This document shows, in pieces, positions 18,390 to 25,682 of a stretch of DNA of 25,682 nucleotides; position 1 is the first letter of the stretch, and every line of letters starts with the position of its first letter. Below the pieces are notes generated by a model that did no database searches, was not told the DNA's origin, and saw only the letters and a program-made list of their open reading frames with translations. This DNA is from Chara braunii (taxonomy: Eukaryota; Streptophyta; Charophyceae; Charales; Characeae): the NCBI GenBank assembly GCA_003427395.1, contig BFEA01000207.1:2227598-2253279 (forward strand), given 5' to 3'. The position numbers were made by a program, and so were the translations under genes.

Positions 18390-20598
18390 AATCAGGGCAA
18401 GGCATTAAGTTGGTAGACAAATAAGTAAACACATAAAAATTAATTAAAAGCAAATAGGGAGTACCTTGCTCTGTCTCGGATTCACGGGGTGTCATTCGAG
18501 ACTCACATTACCCGTCTGCGTCTGGGTTGAGCGCAGCAAGGGACGGATATTACTGAACTCATATCTCAAGATGAGTAACATCGACCTCATTGCTGCACTT
18601 GGGTTGAAACAAAAGACTGTCAAACGTTTGCAATTAAAGTTAGAAACGCATGAGCTCTTCGTAGAAACTTAATATTGGCAGAAGGGAATCAAAACCCCGT
18701 ATCCCATGACCTCACTTGCTTCATGTGATAAGACAAATCGCACTTTCTGCGCCTATGACTTCATTAAACAGAAACACGACTTATGAGGTTCACTTGTCCG
18801 ATCAAGTTCCCATCACTCAAGAGATCAGTCCCCATCAATTAGAAATTTTGTGAGCCGGTATGCAATCTTCTTTAGGGTACGTCGTCTCTTTCCCATCAAC
18901 CACTCACTCGTTCATACCAGTAGGTGTCAGAAATCATGCCCCTTTTGTAAGCGTAGGCTGTGTCTTTTCACGATAGCCCTGATCAACAGATATTTCTTAA
19001 TAGGCAGAGTACATCATGCGTTACTCTTGACCGTTCTCTCCCCAAACTGCTCTTGAGCCTATTAGCTATCCATCGACCAAGAAAAACACAACTCTTCGTT
19101 TCTTCACAAGCATTAGTTCGTCGCCTTTACGATTTATCTTATGTCTTTCAAGCTCACTATTTTGTGCACCTGCAGGATGAGTATGGCACTTGTACTCACA
19201 CGGCCTACTGACTCAGGGTTTAACAAGCAAGACTTGCCCGAGGACATAAGGGGCGAGAGAGAATTTAACAATCAAACTGATCTAACCAGCCAAAATCCTC
19301 TCGCTGAACGTGAGCCAGAGACCTGGAATAGGAAGATCTCCGAGCTCCCCAAACGAGGGGGGGGGTTACATAGAATCAACGTCTCTCGCAAATAGCCCTC
19401 CCGTCCATATGATCATCATCATCCAAGGTCACAGTCACAAGACAAAGCTTTGCTCGCAGTTCAAGTAGAGGTCTGAGCACTTCAACAAAAAACAACAAAG
19501 GAATCACGCGACATGCCGCGGGTGCCTGAAGGCTAACACATTACCAAGTTGATCCTGCTCGGACTGCAAAAAAAAGGAAAGCACGTAGTCACGCCAGTCC
19601 TTCACCCCGTCCTCTTAATCACTGCGAATTTTAGTTTACCAAAGACCAATAGGCGCCAGTAATAGTAACGATAAAAACGTCTATCAGCGTTTTCTCCTCT
19701 CCTCCCCAAACATGACCAAAAGTGCCTCGTGACTGGGCTTACACTAGCAGGTTAAGTCACTGAACCAGAGGCAGTCCCTCGACGAGTGCACGTCACTTGC
19801 CTGTAATCAGTCCAACACGATGACGTCAACCACTAGAGTCGTTCGCTTCACCAGCTCCTGTGTTGACGTCAACAGTTGAAGTTGCGCACATCAAGGGTCT
19901 CCCATGCGCGTGCGTCGGCTATGCCTAATCGTACTCCCGTTCCGTGACGGCCGATGCAATCTGATCCCCAGTGAGCGTACGGTGATCCCTATCGGGGCGA
20001 TAACGTCCTCTTTTACACCCTCCAGCTGTAGCCCTATCGGCAACCCCTGGAGTTCATTCAACTTGACGTACTCCGTGCGTGTCCCTTTCTTGAGCATGCA
20101 TGCAACTCTCGAGTTCGCATCGACCCCCTCCTCTCCGGCCACACAGGCCGCCACGACTGCAGCGCCAATCAAGTCTTGTGCCCGTATCTTCGCACACGAC
20201 TTCCTCTTCCCTTTTTGCAGGTGACCCCCTTTTACCACTCACGCCCGCTCATAATCGTCTCTCTTCACAGGACAAGTCACTCGAGAGTACGGACCTCGCT
20301 GCCCTAACCCTCTCTCTCCCTCTCGGTCATGCAGTCCTCTATAACCGCCTCTCGCATGCCGTCCTCTACCAATCTCGAGTTCTCGATGGCCCAGTCCTCT
20401 CCTTACTCGCGCCCTCAATGCACGATGCCTCACTAGTTGTCCGGCTAGAGCACGCGCATTAACCCTTTCCCTCCTGCTCATTCGAAAGCGGCTACCACAG
20501 TGGCCGTTGTTCACTGCGCAAGGAAGTCAGGTTGACGTCAACGAATAGTCTCCTGGTCGCCACCGCTTGCGTCTCTCTCTCTCTCTGCATCTCACTCG
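18390..20598 (-). repeat. Long direct repeat copy B, probable 5' LTR of the giant element
   Basis: Colinear with 1-2212. Homology stops abruptly after CTCACTCG (20591-20598), where copy A continues CACATG and copy B shows about 136 bases of unrelated DNA followed by an inverted piece of the expected continuation. For the minus-strand gag-pol this copy is upstream and would supply the promoter. I could not identify a conserved minus-strand TATA box. An AATAAA lies on the minus strand near 18245, just inside the apparent inner boundary, hinting that the true LTR may run further down than 18390. Differences from copy A include loss of the TG after the G-run near 19365 and an extra TGACGTCA site. 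Confidence 0.65.
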
Positions 20599-20734
20599 TG
20601 ATGATGTGTGTTCAGAGCTGCATTGCAATATTGATTGTTTGGATCATTCGTATCTAAGTCTTCCGCTGTGCTATCTTATACTTTGTATTGAAAGGTCGGT
20701 TCTTGTTCTGGTCTGCATGTTACAGTATGCACCA

Positions 20735-20809
20735 GCGTGGGACCAAAAAGGCGGGAGGTTAAGGAAAGAAAAGTGTGTGATCGACAAGTGGGGGGAGAGA
20801 GAGTACCCT
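20735..20809 (-). repeat. Inverted segment of the long repeat
   Basis: The reverse complement of this stretch matches 2228-2302 of copy A almost base for base (a run of TCTCTCTCCCCCC, then CACTTGTC, ATCACACACTTTTCTTTCC, then CCCGCCTTTT). In copy A the segment follows the direct repeat directly; here it is flipped and separated from it by 20599-20734. Undoing an inversion of about 20599-20810 restores colinearity, including a CACA at the junction. The right edge lies directly against the chromovirus LTR. Confidence 0.8.
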
Positions 20810-20810
20810 G

Positions 20811-21795
20811 TGTGAAGGGGGTCTGGCGCTTCACACAAGAAGACTGCGCCAGCCCCAACCATACACAGACGAAGAAGGAGGGGTTAGACGAAAGAGGAGG
20901 GAAGATGGGAATGTCGTCAACACCAAGTCTCCGTACAGGCCCAAATAGTCCCTCGTCGGACTGTCTGAATCCCAATGTCCAGTCTGTATCCAATGTCGTC
21001 AAGTCTCAAGTCACAACTCTTTCTCTCTCTGTCGTAGTCTGAGAAGTCAGGTGGCGAGAGGGTGAGAAGAGAAGGTGGACTTAGAAGAGGAAGAAGAAGA
21101 ACTCTCTCCCTCTCTCTCTGTGTCCAGTACTAACCTGTGAAGTTGGCGCCTTGATGCAGGTACCACGAAGATGGAGCTGGAGCGATGGCGCCACAGGTAA
21201 GTATCACTGGCCTCCGCCAGTCTCTCTCCCACTCCACGATCTACCACCTACTAGCGCCCAGCACTGAAGACTACAACTACAGCTATGGCGCCCAGCGCCG
21301 AAGACTACAGCTAGCGCTAATACTCCTAGCGCTGAAGACTACTGCAGCGCTCCTCCTGAGTGCTGCGGCCGATATCCTGAAGACTACCTCGTGCCTACTG
21401 AACTACCTACCCGTGAAGTGCATGGGAACTTCCTATGTACTACTGGGTGTGCCTCCTGAGCCTGCCGAAGGGAGGCAGGGGCTGCAGCTGCAGCTCCTGA
21501 TCAAACTCGTGAGGAACAGGCTATTATTGGCCTGTTCCGCATCCCTATTTACATGCCTGAGTCTTAGGGGCAGGTCGAAACAATGAGGGCCTGAAAATGG
21601 CCCTCCGTTTCAGGCTGAAAACTCTGGGTCTGAAAAGACCCAGAAATAGGCTGAAACGGGGTAGGGTTTGCAGGCCCTCGTTTTTCAGCTTTCAGGCTGA
21701 AANGAACGGGGCCTGTAAGCCCTAAGTTTTAGGCTTTTAGGCTGAATGTCCGGGACGGGCCCTGNAGGGCCCGTGTGGCTACGCAGTATGCCACA
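20811..21795 (-). repeat. 3' LTR of the chromovirus
   Basis: On the minus strand the LTR starts TGTGGCATACTGCG immediately after a G-rich polypurine tract and ends ...CCCTTCACA, giving TGTG...CACA ends and a length of 985 bases. Inside are four GAAGACTAC repeats (21266, 21300, 21334, 21379; spacing 34, 34, 45) and a cluster of perfect hairpins: GAGGGCC/GGCCCTC (21585-21605), CTGGGTC/GACCCAG (21624-21643) and ACGGGCCCT/AGGGCCCGT (21755-21774). The partner LTR lies outside the window, so the outer end at 20811 rests on TG...CA and on the junction with the inverted repeat segment. Confidence 0.7.
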
Positions 21796-21808
21796 CCCCC
21801 CCCTCCTT
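21796..21808 (-). other. Polypurine tract of the chromovirus
   Basis: Minus-strand AAGGA followed by eight Gs sits directly upstream of TGTGG, the LTR start. This is the usual primer for plus-strand DNA synthesis and fixes the LTR boundary. Confidence 0.8.
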
Positions 21809-21895
21809 GAAGAACCGAGCTTACCTGCGAGGGCGAAGCTGTCTGTCTAAGGGAGGGACCACAGTCCCAGTGGGAGGGGCTGATCGTGAAGCTTC

Positions 21896-22099
21896 CTAAG
21901 TTAACCTGCGCTTTTCATAATGCGCGTAGATCAGTGGTGCGGATGCTTTCAAATTTGCGCCTGAAATCCACCGAGTGTCGTCGCGATCGCATGCTTTGAA
22001 TGTGACTTTGTACTGTCGCGGCTTGCTGCCGTACTTGCGATCGGAGATGACGCGGTCAACTTCCTGATGGCCATCCATAGAAGGAGGGTCCTGCGATCG
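21896..22099 (-). pseudogene. Chromodomain at the C-terminus of the chromovirus integrase
   Basis: In phase with the integrase C-terminus after a TGA at 22100-22102. Reads QEVDRVISDRKYGSK, then RQYKVTFKACDRDDTRW and LIYAHYEK, following the chromodomain outline: a first strand ending in the basic KYG turn, QYKV in place of the usual YLVKW, an acidic turn, an aromatic W and a C-terminal helix. Such domains direct integration to heterochromatin by reading histone marks or binding partners. TGA at the join is one change from CGA or TGG. It ends about 87 bases before the polypurine tract, as expected for the last domain of pol. Confidence 0.75.
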
Positions 22100-22648
22100 T
22101 CAGTCCGGAAAGCCGTCGCTTTTGGCTGACGTGTATGTTGCCAGCTTCGAGGCGTGGAAGACCGGATGGACCGTTAGATGCTCTGGAATGTTGATCACAA
22201 ATGAAGGGCCATCGGGCTCATCGCCCGCGGCTGCTGTCACCGACCAAGGTCCAAACCACTTGGGAAGCAGTTTGCGTGAAACATCCTGTTCCAGTGCAAA
22301 CTCTTCCGCGGAGACCCAAACCAGATCACCGGCGCGGATGGGACATGGTACGCGACGCCTGTTGGCTTGCTGTTGCATGCGGACTTGAGCCTTTTGCATA
22401 TTTGCGCGGGCTTGAGTCAGCAATTCCCTGTACTTCTGGACGGAAGAAGGAGAGCAGGCAGCGTCAATGTTGGTTGGTCGAGGGAGGAGAAGGTCGGCGA
22501 AGATCCGGCCTTTCCGTCCACCGTAGTGCAACTCGAATGGGGTCACGTCGATCGCCGGATGCACCGAAGTGTTGTAGGCGAACTCGATGTCCGGGAGTCG
22601 GTCAACCCAATCTTTCTGGTCCGGACGGATGAGCGTACGAAGCATCAT
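22100..22648 (-). pseudogene. Chromovirus integrase C-terminal part
   Basis: Continues the integrase core in the same frame after a TAA at 22649-22651 (QTA*MMLRTL), probably a former CAA. It has the core end (WVDRLPDIEFAYN and VTPFELHYG, common in gypsy integrases), a helical QARANMQKAQVRMQQQANRRR, then RAGDLVWVS and the GPY/F-like module LLPKWFGPWSV, followed by HPVFHASKL, a hallmark just upstream of chromodomains. Confidence 0.85.
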
Positions 22649-24517
22649 TTAAGCGGTCTGATGTGCCTGCTCCGTCTGCCCGTCTGTCTGAGGATGTCGA
22701 GCCGAACTTGGTTTCATTGTTGTGTCGGACTCCTGCATGAGAGCAGTCCAAAATGCCGACATGAAACGAGTGTCGCGGTNGCTGACAATGTCTTCTGGTA
22801 CACCGTGGCCACAAATCCAACCAGTGTGGAGGAGGCGAGCCAGCTCGGGAGCCGTGGAGTAGTACTTGCAAGGGAGAAAGCGCGCGTACTTACTCAATCG
22901 GTCCACAACCGTGAGGATGCCGTCGTGCCCGAGCCGGTCGCAAGGAAACGGACCGGTGATGTCCATGGCAATGGAGAGACCGGGTTCCCGTGGGATAGGC
23001 ATCGAGTGTAACTCGCCGTAGGGATTGCGGTTGCGGGGCTTGCTGCGTCGGCAAACTTCACAAGAGTCGCAATACCGAGTGACATCGGCAATGAGGTCGG
23101 GCCATCGGAATCGCTGTCGAAGCCGTGCAATCGAGTGGAGGAGCAAGTACCCGTCGGCAATGCGGTAATGGCTGGTTGGCGGGTGATCCGAAGATAGCTG
23201 TGCATAGAGCGTGCCGAAGTCCGGATCGGACTCATATGCCCGGATGAAGTGTCGCTGAAGCTCCTCGTCGAATGCGAAGGCATGATGTGTCATAGCGCAA
23301 AGATCTGGTCTTCGCGAGAGTGCATCTGCTACGCGATTTGAGAGGCCGGGTAGATGTTTCGGTGTGAAGTCAAACTGGTCGATGAAGTACATCCATCGTC
23401 CGATCGTGCTGCTCACCTTATCCTGCGTCTTGTAGTAGGTCAATGGATTGTTGTCCGTAACCCATGCGAACCTACGACGCCCAAGGAGGAAGTGCCGCCA
23501 TCGCTTGAGAGCCATGACGAACGCGAGTAGCTCCTTCTTCCTTGCATCATCAAGCGAGTTGATGGGAGGCACTTTGTGGATGAAATACTCCACAGGGTGC
23601 CAGTCGTCGCCGTCGTGCTGTTCCAAGACTGCCCCAATGCCATAGCCGGAAGCATCCGTATTCACTCTCATCGGCAAGGTGGGGTCATAGATGTTGAGGA
23701 CGGGTGCCATGAGCATGGCCGTCTTAAGTGCTTGGAATGACCGGCGTGCGTCGTCATCGAATACGAATGGCACCTTTGGCGACTGCAACCTCGTCATAGG
23801 TGCAGCAATCCTGGAGTATCCGGTGATGAATCGCTGATAGTAGCCCGCCAATCCCATGAATGAACGAACGTCCGTGGTGTTGGTGGGCTCGGGCCATACT
23901 CGTGGGGCCTCGATCTTGTCCGCGAGCGGACGGATGCCTTGCGGCGTCACATAATGGCCCAAGTACTCCAGCTCCTGCCGCGCGAATTCACACTTGCCGC
24001 GGTTGGCCTTGTACTTGGCCTGTCGTAGCCGCTCCAAAACGGTGCGCAGGTGTTCCACATGCTCCTCCAAACTCTGGTTGTACACTAGGATGTCGTCGAG
24101 GTAGATAAGTACGTGTCGATCCAGCATGTGTTGGAACTCCGTTGTCATAGCCGCTTGGGAAGTGGCCGGGGCATCCGTAAGGCCAAATGGCATAACCAGC
24201 CATTCGAAATGCCCATACCGTGTCTTGAACTTGGTCTTGTAGCGATCCTCCTTGCGAATCTCGAGTTGGTGGTACCCTGACTTGAGATCCAGCTTAGAGA
24301 AAAACTGGGCGCCGCCCAATCGCTCGAGAAGATCATCGATGCGTGGGAGAGGGTCGGCGTTCCTAATCGTCTGTGCGTTGAGCTTGCGATAATCGATGCA
24401 CAACCGCAGGTCCTTATTCTTCTTCCGGACGAAGAGAATAGGAGCACCGTATGGCGATGAGCTAGGCCGAATCCAGCCTTTTCTCCAGAAGGTCGTCGAG
24501 TTGTGCCCGAAGCACAC
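22649..24517 (-). pseudogene. Chromovirus RT, RNase H and integrase core
   Basis: Long 622-codon frame. RT: LRLCIDYRKLNAQT, FFSKLDLKSGYHQL (first Asp), FEWLVMPFGLTDAPA and the catalytic IYLDDILVY; connection EYLGHYVTPQGI and FMGLAGYYQRFI. RNase H: VNTDASGYGIG, KKELLAF, VTDNNPL and NRVADALSRR hold its four acidic residues. Integrase: CDSCEVCRRSK supplies the Cys pair and AMDITGPF, RDTRFMSAFW and DGQTEQ the three catalytic acids. The His pair of the zinc finger is missing: LLLHSIARL runs directly into RQRFRWPDL, so an internal deletion is likely. The first six codons are out-of-frame text; true coding enters at KGWIRPSSSPYG after a one-base insertion in an A run at 24478-24481. Confidence 0.92.
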
Positions 24518-25682
24518 TTAACGCTTCCTCGCTCATTCGGTAGATACAACTGCGCGGAGGTACGGCCCCGTCCTCGAGGATGACCTCGTGGCGGATGGGT
24601 CGATCTGGTACTACTCCGTGCGGGCCTTCGAACACGTCGCTATAGGCGTCGAGAAGCTCGGTGATGCGTGGATCCGAAGGTGAGTCCGTCGATGAAGCGT
24701 CATGGGGCGGGAGGGCGTGGAGAAAACACACCCCCATCTCCTCGATGTCGTCTCTAATGATGAAAGCTCGCATGCTTGCGGCGGATACCACGTGGCAGCT
24801 GATCGAAGGATGAGGAAGGGGCACCGTGCATGGAACTAATACTCCGTTCCGATCACGAATGTGAACGGTGCGTTTGAAGAAGTTCACCGGGTGATCCTCG
24901 CTTCGCAGCCATAACATGCCCAAGATCATATCAAATTTGGTGTCCAGAATATCAAAGGACACCGCCTCACTTGCGTGAGGGGCAAAGTACACGGGGACGG
25001 CGTCAATGCACCGGTCGATAGACTTGTGCGTATGACCGTCTGCCAACGTGACTTGCGTAGGCTGGGACTTCCTCCGGACACGTGGGCGAAGGCCGGCGCG
25101 TACCATGAAGTCCTGGCTGATGTAGTTGCGAGTTGCTCCGCAATCGATCAAGGCACTGCAGGTCGCCTCTCCGATCTGAATGCGTACGTATAGCAATGGT
25201 GCGTCGATGTCGTCGTACCGTTGCGTCTTGAACTCGAGGTCGATCTTCGCGATGTACGCGAGAAGGTCGACAACCTCTGCTCCGACGTCCATCAACGGAG
25301 CTGGTACTACAGTGTGCAAGTAGTCCCGCAATTGTGCCATAAGCACGTTGCACTGCGGTTTCGACAATCGTCCGGTCGAGGGAACGGGCATCCACTGGAA
25401 GTCCGTGAACGTCAATGGGTCGAGCTCTTCAAGTCTTGACCATGACGTCGAATCCCCGGCGATAGATTGCGGCGAAGCTGCCGAATCGGTTGTCGATGGT
25501 GATGAAACCGTGCATGCGGTGGACTGTTGCACGTGGAGCGGTTGGTCCAGCAGTGGAACCAAGTGGACAGCATAGTCCTCGTAAGTGTACCGAGGACTTG
25601 CGACATTCGCATTCTCCCCAGATGTGCAGGAGGCCGCTAGCAAGGCGGCCGAATCTGGCGGAGTAGAAGGTGGAGTCGCCTC
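24462..25682 (-). pseudogene. Chromovirus pol N-terminus with aspartic protease (partial)
   Basis: The frame is open to the right window edge, so gag and the start lie outside. The first 130 or so residues are Pro/Ser/Thr-rich. The retropepsin core follows: a strand LLYVRIQIG, then ALIDCGATRNYIS (the DSG motif as DCG), VTLADGH and ILGMLWL (usually ILGMDWL). It then leads toward RT through ELLDAYSDVFEG and MSEEALSVLRAQLDDLLEK. It stops at 24462 because of one extra A at 24478-24481; removal would join it to the RT frame. Otherwise uninterrupted, so this element is younger or less decayed than the giant one. Confidence 0.88.

Noticed and set aside
21175-21205. CAG/GTAAGTAT consensus splice donor on the plus strand
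   Set aside because: It falls inside the chromovirus LTR, with no plus-strand exon supported on either side.
22122-23011. Long plus ORFs (88-214 codons) opposite the chromovirus integrase
   Set aside because: GC-rich antisense shadows of a clearly recognisable pol frame.

Overview
The window reads as repeat-rich nuclear DNA of a plant-like (streptophyte) eukaryote. It has no bacterial-style operons, tRNA or rRNA genes. It carries Ty3/gypsy retroelements, TATA/intron-type signals, A/T microsatellites and isolated N positions (mostly 16.0-18.4 kb and 21.7-22.8 kb) typical of a repeat-collapsed draft assembly. The style of both gypsy polyproteins recalls those I associate with charophyte green algae such as Chara; that is an impression, not a search result.

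Layout. (1) 1-2299 and 18390-20598 are two direct copies of a 2.2-2.3 kb sequence, about 95% identical by eye. They bracket about 16 kb and are best read as long terminal repeats of a very large (>20 kb) element whose genes all run on the minus strand. (2) 2257-6950 is the region between pol and the downstream repeat: a 174-codon minus ORF touching the repeat, a SINE-like insertion, a plus-strand TATA box with a small ORF, and 1.7 kb of degenerate hairpin-forming repeats. (3) 6954-12703 is a decayed gag-protease-RT-RNase H-integrase set with many nonsense codons and a TTTTTTA slippery heptamer exactly where the protease frame meets the RT frame. (4) 12906-17317 is the most unusual part: a chain of small minus-strand ORFs upstream of gag, at least five of them paralogous, abutting or overlapping by a few bases. 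(5) 17107-18389 is a leader with no convincing gene. (6) 20811-25682 is a second, unrelated element: a chromodomain-bearing gypsy element (chromovirus) on the minus strand, with its 3' LTR (20811-21795), polypurine tract, and pol; its gag end and 5' LTR lie beyond the window.

How it fits together. The large element has the general plan of giant plant Ty3/gypsy elements (Tat/Ogre type), which carry extra ORFs before gag and sometimes antisense ORFs between pol and the 3' LTR. Here the extra coding capacity is a multi-ORF paralogous array rather than one ORF1. Many disruptive codons look like TGG to TAG/TGA or CAA/CAG to TAA/TAG changes, consistent with decay of methylated, silenced DNA. The chromovirus lies against a short inversion at the outer end of the upstream long repeat, so nesting and local rearrangement followed insertion.
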